NCBI RefSeq assembly: GCF_017590215.1
Contig: NZ_JAFFPK010000072.1
Span: 1-60,758 of the forward strand
Origin: Clostridium sp. CCUG 7971
GTDB lineage: Bacteria > Bacillota > Clostridia > Peptostreptococcales > Peptostreptococcaceae
Direction of reading: 5' to 3'
DNA length: 60,758 bases
Part shown: positions 18,359 to 27,769 of the stretch, one piece after another
Numbering within the stretch: the first letter of the stretch is position 1
Layout: each line of letters starts with the position of its first letter
Translations under genes and position numbers: made by a program
Notes under the pieces: model-generated
Database searches by the model: none
What the model was told of the DNA's origin: nothing
Seen by the model: only the letters and a program-made list of their open reading frames with translations

Positions 18359-18532
18359 ATTGCTTATTGTCTAACATGCCTTAAAATTATATCTATAAGG
18401 ATAAAATAAATAACTAATAAAATTTTAAACTAAATATAAAAATGATTAACTTGTTGTAATTTACATTAATAAGCAATATACTTTGATATATAAATTAAGG
18501 TATTTATATATTATAGTAAGGGGGAATCTATA

Positions 18533-19795
18533 ATGAATAAAATTGCTTTTATAGGTGGTTTACTCATTGATGGTACTGGAAAAGATTCTATTAAAGACTC
18601 TTTGGTATTAGTAGTCGACAAAAAAATTGAATACACTGGTCCTAAAAAGGATTTTGAAAGAGATTACATAAAGGTTGATATATCAGGAAAAACAATTATG
18701 CCTGGTCTTATAGATAGTCATCTACACTTCTCTGGCAATCTCACAGACGATGATAGTGACTGGATTTTAGAAGATTCTATTCAAAAAACAGTTGTTGCAG
18801 TCCAACAAGCTCATGAATGCCTTGAACATGGTCTAACTACTGTTGGTGAGATTTCACGTTCAGGTTTACATATTCGTAATATGATTGAAGCAGGTATTAT
18901 GCAAGGTCCTCGTATAGTAGGTACTGGTTTAGGATTTTCACGTACTTGTGGTCATGGTGATTCTCACAAAGTTCCTTTATGGTATAATAAACAATCTCAT
19001 CCATGGGCTGAACGTGTTGATGGACCATGGGAACTTCGAAGAGCTGTTAGAAGAAGATTAAGAGAAAATCCTGATGCTATAAAAATTTGGTCAACAGGTG
19101 GTGGTATCTGGAGATGGGATAAAAAACTTGACCAACACTATACACTTGAAGAAATTCAAGCTGTTGTTGATGAATGTAATATGGTAGGTATCCCTGTATG
19201 GTCACATGCTGAAGGTTATGGTGGTGCACTTGATTCAGCTAAATCTGGTGTTCATCTAATTATTCATGGCCAAACACTTAATGATGAATGCTTAAATATA
19301 ATGGCTCAAAAAAATATTTACTTCTGCCCTACTATTCAATTTCTTAATGAATGGTTTAAAACATATGCTCCACCGTATATTCCAGATGTGCATGATCAAT
19401 ACCCAGGTGACACTGTCGCTGAAAAGGAATTAAATCGTGTTTATGATAATCTTAGAAAAGCTAAGGAAAAAGGAATAGGATTAACTATTGGTTCTGACTC
19501 ATTTTGCTCAAGCTTAACACCATATGGTATAACTGCTATTGGAGAAATGTATTCATTCGTTGAAAAAGCTAACATTTCACCTATGGATACAATAATGGCT
19601 GCTACTAAAGTAGGGGCAAAAATGCTTAAAGTAGATGATATTACGGGTACTTTAGAAAAAGGGAAATTTGCTGATCTTCTAGTTATAAATGGAAATCCTT
19701 TAGAAAATATTCGTGCAATAGCTGTTGAAAACATGGATATTATAATGAAAGAAGGAACTATTATAAAGAACTCCTTTGTAAAAAGTACTTTCTAA
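18533..19795 (+). CDS. Amidohydrolase, imidazolonepropionase/prolidase-like
   Basis: A 420-residue metal-dependent hydrolase of the amidohydrolase superfamily. The metal ligands are visible: HLH in DSHLHFSG (about residue 63), a candidate carboxylated Lys in AIKIWSTGGG, His in VWSHAEGYGG, His in LIIHGQTL, and the catalytic Asp in TIGSDSF (about 325). The C-terminal LEKGKFADLLVINGNPL is the usual closing beta-strand region. Members cleave dipeptides, cyclic amides or ochratoxin-like amides; the substrate is not evident. It stands alone, with GGGGG before the ATG and its own terminator. Confidence 0.88.
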   Translation: MNKIAFIGGLLIDGTGKDSIKDSLVLVVDKKIEYTGPKKDFERDYIKVDISGKTIMPGLIDSHLHFSGNLTDDDSDWILEDSIQKTVVAVQQAHECLEHGLTTVGEISRSGLHIRNMIEAGIMQGPRIVGTGLGFSRTCGHGDSHKVPLWYNKQSHPWAERVDGPWELRRAVRRRLRENPDAIKIWSTGGGIWRWDKKLDQHYTLEEIQAVVDECNMVGIPVWSHAEGYGGALDSAKSGVHLIIHGQTLNDECLNIMAQKNIYFCPTIQFLNEWFKTYAPPYIPDVHDQYPGDTVAEKELNRVYDNLRKAKEKGIGLTIGSDSFCSSLTPYGITAIGEMYSFVEKANISPMDTIMAATKVGAKMLKVDDITGTLEKGKFADLLVINGNPLENIRAIAVENMDIIMKEGTIIKNSFVKSTF

Positions 19796-19803
19796 TATAA
19801 ATA

Positions 19804-19845
19804 AAAATAGTCTTAGTAAGTATTATCACTTGCCAAGACTATTTT
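19804..19845 (+). terminator. Terminator of the amidohydrolase gene
   Basis: An 11-bp outer stem (19804-19814 with 19835-19845) followed by T-rich sequence, just after the stop at 19795. It also faces the convergent gene at 19867. Confidence 0.75.
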
Positions 19846-19866
19846 ATTTGCTATAACTTGTTTAGA

Positions 19867-20208
19867 CTAATTATTTACACCCCTATTTTTATTGAACTTA
19901 TATAGATGAATTTCAGTTAAAACTATAGGTCCAAATAAAATTAATATTTCTGCTATGTAATAAGCTATACTTGGAAGTTTCAAATTCATTAAATTAGTTA
20001 ATCCGATAAAACCAATAGAAAATATTAAAGACATTGTACAAGTCTTATAAATATAAGCATTTGCCTCTTCCCAAGTTTCTTTATCTTTCATCGCAGAACC
20101 AATTTTATAACCCGCATGTATATTAGGATATTGTTTGTAGTCATCATGTAAATATTTACAAATCGTACCCACAAAATACATAATTATCCCCAAACAAATT
20201 ATTATCAT
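19867..20208 (-). CDS. SdpI/YhfL-family membrane protein
   Basis: A 113-residue protein with three membrane helices. A loop between the first two, YPNIHAGYKIGSAMKDKETWEEAN, matches the signature region of the SdpI family (the immunity protein to the SDP toxin, and YhfL-like relatives). The first helix covers about residues 1-15 and the others about 58-75 and 85-103. The start at 20208 gives a family-like N-terminus and follows GGGGAGG by 10 bases; an upstream in-frame extension is hydrophilic and unlike the family. No toxin gene is recognisable beside it, so immunity is not implied. Confidence 0.7.
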   Translation of the reverse strand: MIIICLGIIMYFVGTICKYLHDDYKQYPNIHAGYKIGSAMKDKETWEEANAYIYKTCTMSLIFSIGFIGLTNLMNLKLPSIAYYIAEILILFGPIVLTEIHLYKFNKNRGVNN

Positions 20209-20398
20209 TTCCTCTTTTCCTCCCCTATAATCAGATTGATAATATATAATAATCGCTAACTTACCTTTATTATAACATTCACCCAATATACACACTATAT
20301 TTATAACATTTTGTTACTTTTTATTTTCTTGAATATATTTATATTACTTTAATACACAAGTTTTTCACATATTTTGAGGTATTATAATCTACTTGTAA

Positions 20399-20623
20399 TT
20401 AAAAAGTGACTTCTTTCTCAAGCACAATTTGGTAACAATATGCAGCATATACACCCGAAGCTGAAAATCCCGTATTTTCATTTGCTGGAATAATAACTTG
20501 CTTTAATCTCCATCCATTTTTGGCTTCTTTATGAATAATACTTTTACATTCTTCAAAAGTATCACCAGATTTAACTTTAAACCCTTTCTTTAATGGCACT
20601 TCTATAAATTTATACTCATACAT
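20399..20623 (-). CDS. DUF4177-type small protein
   Basis: A 74-residue protein with the DUF4177 layout: YEYKFIEV at the start, an acidic helix around EECKSIIHKEAKNGWRLKQV, and a final strand CYQIVLEK. The family is small, cytoplasmic and of unknown function. The ribosome site GGGGG supports the ATG at 20623. It lies 42 bases after an XRE regulator gene on the same strand and could be co-transcribed with it. Confidence 0.7.
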   Translation of the reverse strand: MYEYKFIEVPLKKGFKVKSGDTFEECKSIIHKEAKNGWRLKQVIIPANENTGFSASGVYAAYCYQIVLEKEVTF

Positions 20624-20664
20624 ATAAATTTCCCCCTAACTATAAATCTATATTTATTAACTAA

Positions 20665-20868
20665 TCAAAATTCAAAAATAAATAGTTCTTCAATCGAAAT
20701 ATTTAGCTCCTTTGAGATTCTAACTGCTAATTCAAGTGAAGGATTATACTTAGCATTTTCTAAACGAGCAATGGTTTCTCTTCTAACATTAACCTTAATA
20801 GCTAGTTCTTCTTGTGTCAATTCATTAAATTGGCGGTATTTTTTTAGATTGCTAATAAACTTTGTCAT
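20665..20868 (-). CDS. XRE-family transcriptional regulator, small
   Basis: A 67-residue regulator consisting almost only of a Cro/CI helix-turn-helix (LTQEELAIKVNVRRETIARLENAKYNPSLELAVRISKEL). Small members of this kind usually pair with a membrane protein gene, as here, where a membrane gene ends 6 bases before the start. There is no clear ribosome site, so translation is probably coupled to that upstream gene. Its targets are not visible. Confidence 0.85.
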   Translation of the reverse strand: MTKFISNLKKYRQFNELTQEELAIKVNVRRETIARLENAKYNPSLELAVRISKELNISIEELFIFEF

Positions 20869-20874
20869 AGTGTT

Positions 20875-21254
20875 TTATGATTTCATATCAAATCTATAAG
20901 TTAAAAATGCCCATAGATTAGCAGATACCGCTAAAGTTAATGCTATTATTAATAGTTGGGTTCTGCAAAGTATCTCAAATGTTAAATTAGGTTGTAAAAA
21001 ACTTAATAAACTTAATGTAAATGCTATTATAGAACATACGCTAAAAGATATTGTGCCAGCTTTATATTTGTTATACTTTAAACGCTCATCCTCAAATTGA
21101 CCCAATTTAGCCCACCAAAAATCAGAAAAATATCCCCAAGAAGCAAACCACAATAAATCAGCAGGATCCCCATTTATTCCTGAAAATCCTCTAAATCCAA
21201 AAAACCGAATAAACCAAATAGAAATAAATATTTGCTTGACTTTCTTTTTTCCAT
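20875..21254 (-). pseudogene. Membrane protein paired with the XRE regulator, frameshifted
   Basis: Reading from ATG 21254 gives MEKRKSSKYLFLFGLFGF and then leaves frame at six A on the plus strand (21199-21204). Adding one base gives GFRGFSGINGDPADLLW and continues into the long open part WFASWGYFSDFWWAKLG ... FEDERLKYNK. That part has two further helices and ends at 20875. The restored product is about 126 residues with a layout (DER motif before two helices) common in clostridial DUF2178/DUF3796-like proteins. Either a fresh single-base deletion or a sequencing error. It is followed by the XRE gene. Confidence 0.7.
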
Positions 21255-21542
21255 AAATAACCTACCCCTTCACGTGATATATTTGTATCCTTTTGTGATA
21301 AATATATTACGCCAAAGTCAATTCTAGAACTAAAAAGTTATTAATCTTTAATAATATTTTTAGTCTCCTTGTAATTAAGGAATAACCTATAAAATAGCAC
21401 ACTTCATAAACTATAAATATTAGCTTCAAAAATGTGCTTTTGATTTCATATTTAGTTTTAATAGTATTCTATATACTTTTATGTATCCCCTTACCTAATT
21501 AAATATGTATATAAAAAGTTATGTTTTTTCGAGAACTTAAAA

Positions 21543-21752
21543 TTATTTAAATATTAATCTCAATATATATATATTATTCTCTTTATTTCCCATATTTATA
21601 GTTGTTGATTTTACATGTTGATATCCTAATGAATCCCAAAATTTTCTTCCTTTAATATTTACTTCTACTACTCCTATTTGTTGAAAGTAGAAGTAAACCC
21701 ATCGTCCAAGTTCCATTGCTAGGATAGTTTTTAAATATATCCACCATACCAA
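21543..21752 (-). pseudogene. GNAT acetyltransferase fragment (C-terminal part)
   Basis: An open stretch of 69 codons whose second half, EVNIKGRKFWDSLGYQHVKSTTINMG, is typical of the last strands of GNAT acetyltransferases (N/F-W-x-x-L-G-Y). The acetyl-CoA binding region that should come before it is missing, and the preceding residues do not fit the family. I take it as a decayed remnant. The 21255-21542 gap upstream shows nothing else. Confidence 0.55.
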
Positions 21753-21790
21753 TTAGAAAAACAGTTAAGTAATAGAACATATAGTTAAAT

Positions 21791-21838
21791 AATACTAAAA
21801 AATAGTCCCTATGGCTATTAGGACTATTTTTAGTATTA
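21791..21838 (-). terminator. Terminator of the pxp operon
   Basis: Arms 21791-21808 and 21821-21837 form a long stem with one bulged base. It overlaps the pxpC stop codon. Confidence 0.7.
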
Positions 21839-22852
21839 TTTAACTTCTTCTGCTATAACATCAAAGTTAACTCCATTTAAACAAATACTATATCTCTTCT
21901 TTTCTATAACTTCAAACTTTTCTATATTATTTTTTATCTCTTTAATATTGTCTTCAAACTTTTTTAATAATCTATGAGACTCATAAATATCAACTTCTTT
22001 AAAACGTACCTTATCTCCTGGATTTAGCTGTGACAACTTACATAAATCAACACTTATAACATTTCCAATTTTAGTATATCCACCAACAGTTTGTCTATCT
22101 GCCATCATTATTATAGGTTTACCATGACCAGGAACTTGTATTGCACCAAAGGCTATACCATCAGAAACTATATCTGCGCCATTTAAATGTTTTATAGCTT
22201 CACCTTCTAGCCTATACCCCATTCTATCGCATTCATTGCTAAGAATATATTCATTTGAAAAAAGCTTTAAAATTTCTTCCTCATCAAACATATTATCTTG
22301 AGGTCCTCTTATAACTCTAAACTCTACGTTATTTTCATAATTTTTTATATAATCCTTTTTAAGAGTAGAAATGTATTTTCCTTCACCTTTTCCTAGCTTA
22401 ATATAATCATTTTCTTTTAAAGCTCTTCCTTTAAAACCACCTATCTTAGCCTTTGTATAAGTAGACTTACTTTCCATTACTAAAGGAACATCAATTCCAC
22501 CTTCAAAAGCTATATAAGCTCTACACCCTTCACTAGCTCCACTAAAGGATAATGTTTCTCCTTTATTAACAACATAACTTCTCCACATATCCAATTTAAC
22601 ACCATTTAACATTGGGCCTAAATTTCCACCAGTTATAGCAATAACAGTTTTTTCATCAAATGTTATAGTCGGTCCCATAACAAGAGTTTCTATACAAGCT
22701 TCATACTCTTTATTTCCAACTAAAATATTGGCAACTCTCAAAGAAAACTCATCCATACTACCAGATGCTGATACTCCATATTGTTGATATCCAATTCTTG
22801 CTCCACCTTGGATAAGACTTAAAAGTCCTTTGTTTTTAACAGTAAATCCCAT
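21836..22852 (-). CDS. pxpC: 5-oxoprolinase subunit C
   Basis: A 338-residue protein of the biotin-dependent carboxyltransferase-like KipA/PxpC family. Landmarks are LLSLIQGGARIGYQQYGVSASGSMDEFSLRVAN at the start and the later region VSDGIAFGAIQVPGHGKPI. With PxpA and PxpB it hydrolyses 5-oxoproline to glutamate using ATP in the cytoplasm. Its start overlaps the pxpB stop (TAATG), so translation is coupled. It is the last gene of the four-gene operon. Confidence 0.92.
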   Translation of the reverse strand: MGFTVKNKGLLSLIQGGARIGYQQYGVSASGSMDEFSLRVANILVGNKEYEACIETLVMGPTITFDEKTVIAITGGNLGPMLNGVKLDMWRSYVVNKGETLSFSGASEGCRAYIAFEGGIDVPLVMESKSTYTKAKIGGFKGRALKENDYIKLGKGEGKYISTLKKDYIKNYENNVEFRVIRGPQDNMFDEEEILKLFSNEYILSNECDRMGYRLEGEAIKHLNGADIVSDGIAFGAIQVPGHGKPIIMMADRQTVGGYTKIGNVISVDLCKLSQLNPGDKVRFKEVDIYESHRLLKKFEDNIKEIKNNIEKFEVIEKKRYSICLNGVNFDVIAEEVK

Positions 22853-23550
22853 TAAATTTCACCTCCTACTTTAGAAGCTATACTATCAAACTCTCCCTTA
22901 GTTATAGGTTCAAATTTCACATAATCTCCTGCACTTAAAAGTATAGGACTTTCATTTGTAGGGTCATATAGTTTTATTGGCGTTCTTCCAATTAACTGCC
23001 ATCCACCAGGACTATCTATGGGGTAAACTCCTGTTTGTTTTCCTGCAATTCCAACAGAACCTGCTGAAATTTTCATTCTTGGATTTTCAAGTCTTGGAGT
23101 TTCTATTCTTTCATCCATTCCCCCTAAATATGTAAATCCTGGAGTAAATCCTAGCATATATACTAAATATTCTCTTTCACTGTGAATTTTTATGACTTCT
23201 TCTATTGATATGTTATTATGATTTGCTACTGTTTCTATGTCTTCTCCGTATTCCCCTCCATAAAGAACAGGTATTTTTACAACATTTTTATCAATCTTAT
23301 CTACTGATTCTAAATTCTTCTCCAAAGATTTAATAGAATTTATAAACTCATCAAAGTTAACTTTTAATGGGTTATAATTTATCATAAGAGATCTATAAGT
23401 TGGTACCATCTCATAAATTGCATCCATCAAAGGTGAATTTTCAATAGTTTTCATTAACTGAATAACCTTTTTATTTATAGATTCATCTATAAAATCTCCA
23501 AACTCAACTACTATAGACTTATCTCCTGCTAGTAAATACTTACTTTCCAT
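22852..23550 (-). CDS. pxpB: 5-oxoprolinase subunit B
   Basis: A 232-residue protein of the KipI/PxpB (allophanate hydrolase subunit 1-like) family, with DKSIVVEFGDFIDESIN near the start, MLGFTPGFTYLGGMDERI in the middle and the conserved GGWQLIGRTP near the end. It partners PxpC in ATP-dependent cleavage of 5-oxoproline. The ATG at 23550 is chosen because GGGGG precedes it by 6 bases; an earlier in-frame ATG has no site and overlaps the upstream gene. Confidence 0.92.
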   Translation of the reverse strand: MESKYLLAGDKSIVVEFGDFIDESINKKVIQLMKTIENSPLMDAIYEMVPTYRSLMINYNPLKVNFDEFINSIKSLEKNLESVDKIDKNVVKIPVLYGGEYGEDIETVANHNNISIEEVIKIHSEREYLVYMLGFTPGFTYLGGMDERIETPRLENPRMKISAGSVGIAGKQTGVYPIDSPGGWQLIGRTPIKLYDPTNESPILLSAGDYVKFEPITKGEFDSIASKVGGEI

Positions 23551-23560
23551 GATTATCCCC

Positions 23561-24778
23561 CTAAACAAATAACTTAGTAATATCTTTTAAAGAAATTATT
23601 CCACCAACAGCAGTTACTATAACTACTATTATTCCTAAAATAAGTAACCACTTGGGATGTTTATAATTTCCAACTATCGATTCTTTTTTAGAAGCTATTA
23701 ATATAACTCCTAAAGTTATTGGCAGTATTAATCCATTTAAAGAACCTGCTAGAACTAATAGACTAGCAGGCTTTCCTACTAATGCCATTATTAAAGTAGA
23801 TGCAAATATAAAAAGTATTATAAATTTATTTTCGTGATTCTCTATAAATGGATGTAGAGTTTTTATAAATGAAACTGAAGTATAAGCTGCTCCTATTACA
23901 GAAGTAATGCTTGCACACCACAATACTAACCCAAAGAATTTATATCCTATATTTCCTGCACCATACTTAAATGCTGATGCTGCTGGATTTTCTGGATCTA
24001 GAGTAAGTCCTTTTGAAACAACTGCAAATATAGCCAAAAATAAAAATATTCTGACTATAGTAGCTACACTTATTCCTAAGATTGATGATTTAGTTATATC
24101 TTTTAAATTTTCTTCTCCAGTTATTCCTGCATCAATTAATCTGTGTCCACCTGCAAAAGTAATATATCCTCCAACACTTCCTCCTAAAAGAGTTATTATA
24201 GGAAATATTAAATTAGATGGATTTTCTGGTATAAAAGTTCCCTTTGCAACTAATACAATATCTGGCTTATTTATTACTGCAACATAACCTACTACTATGA
24301 TAACTACAATAGCCAAAAGTCTTGTCAATTTATCTATAACTGGTCCTGACTCTTTTATTAAAAATATAGCTATTGATATTAATCCACACGCAATAGTAGA
24401 TATTGTTACATCAGCATTAAACATAACGTTAACCCCAAGGGCAGCTCCTCCTACGTTACCTATATTAAATGCAAGTCCACCAATCCCAACTAAAATTGCT
24501 ATAAAATAACCTAATCCTGGTAAAACTCTATTTGCAATATCTTGACCTCTAAGGCCTGAAACTCCAATAACCCTCCATACATTTAACTGAGCTCCTATAA
24601 AAAATATAGTAGTAATTAAAACAACAAATCCAAAATTAGTTCTATATTGATTTGTAAAAGTTGCAGTTTGAGTTAAAAATCCTGGACCTATTGCTGAAGT
24701 AGCCATTATGAAAGCTGCACCCATAAGAGCTGTAACATTATTTTTACTAGACTTGGATTTAGCAATAGTTTTATCCAT
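23561..24778 (-). CDS. NRAMP-family transporter of the pxp operon (YcsG-like)
   Basis: A 405-residue integral membrane protein with about eleven helices and the NRAMP/LeuT-type layout. The canonical NRAMP metal motifs are not present: TM1 reads [11 protein letters not shown] where DPGN is expected, and the TM6 region ([14 protein letters not shown]) has no MPH. Known: B. subtilis also keeps an NRAMP-like gene, ycsG, next to pxpA (ycsF). I infer uptake of oxoproline or another amino-acid-like solute rather than a metal. The start overlaps the pxpA stop by 8 bases, so the genes are translationally coupled. Confidence 0.8.
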   Translation of the reverse strand: MDKTIAKSKSSKNNVTALMGAAFIMATSAIGPGFLTQTATFTNQYRTNFGFVVLITTIFFIGAQLNVWRVIGVSGLRGQDIANRVLPGLGYFIAILVGIGGLAFNIGNVGGAALGVNVMFNADVTISTIACGLISIAIFLIKESGPVIDKLTRLLAIVVIIVVGYVAVINKPDIVLVAKGTFIPENPSNLIFPIITLLGGSVGGYITFAGGHRLIDAGITGEENLKDITKSSILGISVATIVRIFLFLAIFAVVSKGLTLDPENPAASAFKYGAGNIGYKFFGLVLWCASITSVIGAAYTSVSFIKTLHPFIENHENKFIILFIFASTLIMALVGKPASLLVLAGSLNGLILPITLGVILIASKKESIVGNYKHPKWLLILGIIVVIVTAVGGIISLKDITKLFV

Positions 24779-25559
24779 AAATTAATCCTCCATTTATATC
24801 TTCACTTATAGAAACTATATTTATATCTTCATTTTCTAAAGCTTCTTTTATACTCTTTACAAATTCAATAGCTTTTGGATTATCTCCATGAACACAAATA
24901 GAATCTGCCTTTATACTTATATCCTCCCCACCAATGCTTTGAACTTTACCTTCTTTGACCATTCTTATTACTCTACTTATTGCCAAATCCAAGTCTTTTA
25001 TAACAGAGCCTTCTATCTTTCTTGAAACCAAAGTACCATCACTGTTATATGCTCTATCTGCAAAAACTTCACTAGCAACTTTTAATCCTACTTTTTCTCC
25101 ACATTCTATCATCTTGCTACCAGAAAGACCTAATAATATAATGTCTTTATCTACTTCATAAATAGCCTCGGCTATTGCTAATGCTAATCCTTCATCTTTT
25201 GCTGCCATGTTATAAAGTGCTCCATGTGCTTTTAGATGTTTTACTTTTGTATTATTTGACTTTGCAAAAGCTATTAGTGAACCTAATTGGTATTTTACAT
25301 AAGCCTTAGCTTCCTTAGGTGTTACTTTCATTTCTCTTCTTCCAAATCCCATAAGGTCCATAAATCCAGGGTGAGCACCTATTGATACATTATTTTTCAC
25401 TGCATTTTTCACAGTTTCCTCCATTTGTAATGGATCTCCTGCGTGCCATCCACAAGCTATGTTTGCTGAAGTTATATATTTTAAAACTTCTTCATCCATA
25501 CCTAGTTTGTAATTTCCAAAGCTTTCTCCTAAATCACTATTTAAATCTACTTTGTACAT
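24771..25559 (-). CDS. pxpA: 5-oxoprolinase subunit A (LamB/YcsF family)
   Basis: A 262-residue protein that begins with the family signature [17 protein letters not shown] and continues with [46 protein letters not shown] and [11 protein letters not shown]. These are the conserved acidic and histidine positions of PxpA. It is the catalytic partner of PxpBC in turning 5-oxoproline, a by-product of glutamine and gamma-glutamyl chemistry, into glutamate. First gene of the operon, with a GGGGG ribosome site. Confidence 0.94.
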   Translation of the reverse strand: MYKVDLNSDLGESFGNYKLGMDEEVLKYITSANIACGWHAGDPLQMEETVKNAVKNNVSIGAHPGFMDLMGFGRREMKVTPKEAKAYVKYQLGSLIAFAKSNNTKVKHLKAHGALYNMAAKDEGLALAIAEAIYEVDKDIILLGLSGSKMIECGEKVGLKVASEVFADRAYNSDGTLVSRKIEGSVIKDLDLAISRVIRMVKEGKVQSIGGEDISIKADSICVHGDNPKAIEFVKSIKEALENEDINIVSISEDINGGLIYG

Positions 25560-25624
25560 TGTAAGCCCCCTTTTTCACAACTTTTTTGAAATTGTTTTCC
25601 TTTATAAAAAATTTCTATAAAAAG

Positions 25625-25668
25625 AATAAAGTATGACTAAATTAATCTAATTATAGTCATACTTTATT
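25625..25668 (-). terminator. Terminator after the 25765 gene
   Basis: A perfect 15-bp stem (25625-25639 with 25654-25668), in the gap between the small membrane gene and the pxp operon. Confidence 0.7.
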
Positions 25669-25764
25669 TATTTCTCTATTAGTTTTTCTATACCCTTTTG
25701 ATAAGCTTAGTTAGTTTTTTAACATATATATTCTGTACTTTTATTTAAAATATTGTAGGGATAT

Positions 25765-26133
25765 TTATTTCTTTTTACTTTTTACCATATTGAATACTAT
25801 TTGAATAAATACTACTAATATTAATCCAAATCCTATTATCTCAACTATTCTTGCTACTTGATTATAGCTATACTTTAATTCGTCTACTAAGCACATTCCC
25901 CATATAAATAATAATCCGCTAGTTTGAATCAAGTTTAATAAATTACATCTACTCTTTCTTAAGTATAAAGAATATACTGATGTAACTGCTACCAAAGCTA
26001 TTATTATTCCCATTGCATCATAAACTTCTAGTACAACAGGTATATCTCCAGTTAATATCATAAATACTGCCCATGTTAAAGCTAAGAATATATTAATAGA
26101 TAATGATATTATTATATCTAAACCTTTATTCAT
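25765..26133 (-). CDS. Small four-helix membrane protein, unknown
   Basis: A 122-residue protein with four hydrophobic helices (about residues 8-27, 39-57, 67-83 and 95-115) and a basic tail MVKSKKK. No family is recognised with confidence. A GGGGG ribosome site and a downstream terminator make it a single-gene unit. It lies upstream of the pxp operon on the same strand, with a terminator in between, so no functional link is implied. Confidence 0.6.
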   Translation of the reverse strand: MNKGLDIIISLSINIFLALTWAVFMILTGDIPVVLEVYDAMGIIIALVAVTSVYSLYLRKSRCNLLNLIQTSGLLFIWGMCLVDELKYSYNQVARIVEIIGFGLILVVFIQIVFNMVKSKKK

Positions 26134-26283
26134 ATTTAATTCCCCCTTTTATGTAATTGTTTATATAGTATAGAATTATATATTATAACAGTATTTTCTT
26201 GAATGTAAGTATAAATAACTGGAAAATTTCACATTTGGTGTTGATTATAAATTAGCTTCAACAGGTATTTGTATTTCAGTTAA

Positions 26284-26395
26284 CTAATCTTTCTCATCTT
26301 CTTTATTCCAAATACCATCTATATATGATTCTCTTGGATTGCCTATTAATTTATATTTATAAAACTTATAATATATTGTAAATAATAGGTTTATG
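26284..26395 (-). pseudogene. Fragment of a lost gene (C-terminal coding remnant)
   Basis: An open frame of about 37 codons without a start ends ...GNPRESYIDGIWNKEDEKD and a stop. The residue pattern, hydrophobic then basic then charged tail, looks like the end of a membrane protein. It has no ribosome site. It could also be chance. Confidence 0.3.
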
Positions 26396-26444
26396 CTATA
26401 ATTACTTTATATGAATAATAGCAACACTTTTAGGAGGTATAATT

Positions 26445-26909
26445 ATAAATTTAGATAATTGCAAACTTGTTAGCTTAGATAGTGAAATATTAAAACATAT
26501 ATGTTTATGGAGATATGAATCCCCCTATAATATATATGATTTACATTTAAATGACTATTTGAAAAATAATTGCTCTTGGGGAGTTGAACAATTTGCTTTA
26601 GTAGAAAGTGATAATATAATCGCATACGTATCATGTCAAATAATACAAGAAGATATGTGGGTTGGATGGTCTTTAAGGCCCGATTTATGTGGACTTGGAA
26701 TAGGTAAAGACTTTGTAAGAAAATGTATAAGTAGATTAATTGTGTTAAAAAAACATTATACAAAAGATATATTTTTAAAAGTATGTAGTTGTAATACTCG
26801 TGCTATAAAAGTTTATAAAAAGTTAGGTTTTGTACATTATGATAAATTTATAAGAATTGAAAATAATAAGCATACTGAATATAGTATAATGAAGTTGAGT
26901 GTTAAATAG
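26445..26909 (+). CDS. GNAT acetyltransferase with no canonical start codon
   Basis: The frame is open well upstream of any ATG, GTG or TTG that makes sense. A strong AGGAGG (26432-26437) is followed 7 bases later by ATA AAT TTA GAT, exactly where ATG would be expected; ATT lies one codon earlier. The 154-residue product has a clear GNAT core: LVESDNIIAYVSCQI, then the acetyl-CoA loop LRPDLCGLGIGKDFV, and the last strands CSCNTRAIKVYKKLGFVHY. TTG at 26559 would remove the first domain strands. Either the start has mutated or ATA/ATT is used. Confidence 0.65.
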   Translation: MNLDNCKLVSLDSEILKHICLWRYESPYNIYDLHLNDYLKNNCSWGVEQFALVESDNIIAYVSCQIIQEDMWVGWSLRPDLCGLGIGKDFVRKCISRLIVLKKHYTKDIFLKVCSCNTRAIKVYKKLGFVHYDKFIRIENNKHTEYSIMKLSVK

Positions 26910-26928
26910 GAGCATTGCTCCTATTTTT
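26904..26928 (+). terminator. Terminator of the GNAT gene
   Basis: A stem of 10 bp (26904-26913 with 26917-26926) with a 3-base loop and a following T run. It includes the stop codon. Confidence 0.8.
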
Positions 26929-27135
26929 ATCTTTAATAAAATATATCCTATTGTAAATATATATACTCTCAAACTAGAGCTTCCTATTTCAAGTTAATAT
27001 AATAAAAAGTTGTATATGAAAATCAATCTATGTTTTATATACATATTAGAAACTATAAATTCTGCTATAATTAAATTAACAATCGCTATAAGTTTCGAAT
27101 TAGATTTAAGCATTAATTCTAAGTGAGGTTTAAAT

Positions 27136-27618
27136 ATGAGAAGTGCTATTTTAGAAAAGGGTGAATCTTATTTTACTTATATGAACAAAATTTTTAATGC
27201 AATAGAAGATAAACAGTTAAAATATAACTGGTTAATTACTAATTGTGAATGTTATCCTACAGATAAAAATATTAATGAATTATTTTCAAAAGAGTATATT
27301 TGGATATCAGGTAAACAACTTACAGAAATCATATCTAAAGAGGACTTTCAATTTGTTTGGGGTGTTTTTTCAGGATTTTCTAAAGATATTACTTTTGAAC
27401 AGGTGCTGAAATATGATTTACCTTTTGCAGATGGATATGAAGATTTTTTGGTGAAGAATATAGATATTCAACATCCACTAGCAGAAGTAGAAATCGTCGC
27501 TTGGGATAGTTCTCTTACTTTATTAATTAGTAAGGATGACAATTTAGTTGAAAAGTTTAGACGTAATCTTCCTTTGTCTGAAGATTTGTCAGAACTAAAT
27601 ACAAGAAATAATATGTAA
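27136..27618 (+). CDS. DUF2691-like protein
   Basis: A 160-residue soluble protein. The central region KYNWLITNCECYP and the C-terminal run ADGYEDFLVKNIDIQHPLAE followed by WDSSLTLLISKDDNLVEKF match my memory of the DUF2691 layout (Tyr-x-Trp-x-Ile ... YEDFL ... DSS). The function is unknown. GTGAGG stands before the ATG. It is a lone gene, followed by a stretch with a decayed copy of the 2H phosphoesterase gene. Confidence 0.6.
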   Translation: MRSAILEKGESYFTYMNKIFNAIEDKQLKYNWLITNCECYPTDKNINELFSKEYIWISGKQLTEIISKEDFQFVWGVFSGFSKDITFEQVLKYDLPFADGYEDFLVKNIDIQHPLAEVEIVAWDSSLTLLISKDDNLVEKFRRNLPLSEDLSELNTRNNM

Positions 27619-27769
27619 ATATAATTCATAATATTATTTTTTATGAACATAAGGAATGTAATCACATTAAAAATTATTACTTTCTTTTTTGTTTAAAAAA
27701 TTAAAGAGATGTTGTCATAGGATTAAAGTTTTTACACTATATTTTACAGATATCCTAATAATTTTAACT

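Larger units (their letters stand above)
16836..18380 (+). mobile_element. IS1595-family element with passenger gene, inactive
   Basis: The left end reads GGCTCTGTTAGACAAT and the right end, reversed, GGCATGTTAGACAAT. These imperfect terminal repeats of about 15 bp are flanked by identical 8-bp copies of TTAAAATT (16828-16835 and 18381-18388). IS1595-family transposases are known to make 8-bp duplications, and some members carry passenger genes. The element is 1545 bp, holds a transposase with an internal deletion and frameshifts, and a second intact gene for a membrane protein. Confidence 0.85.
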
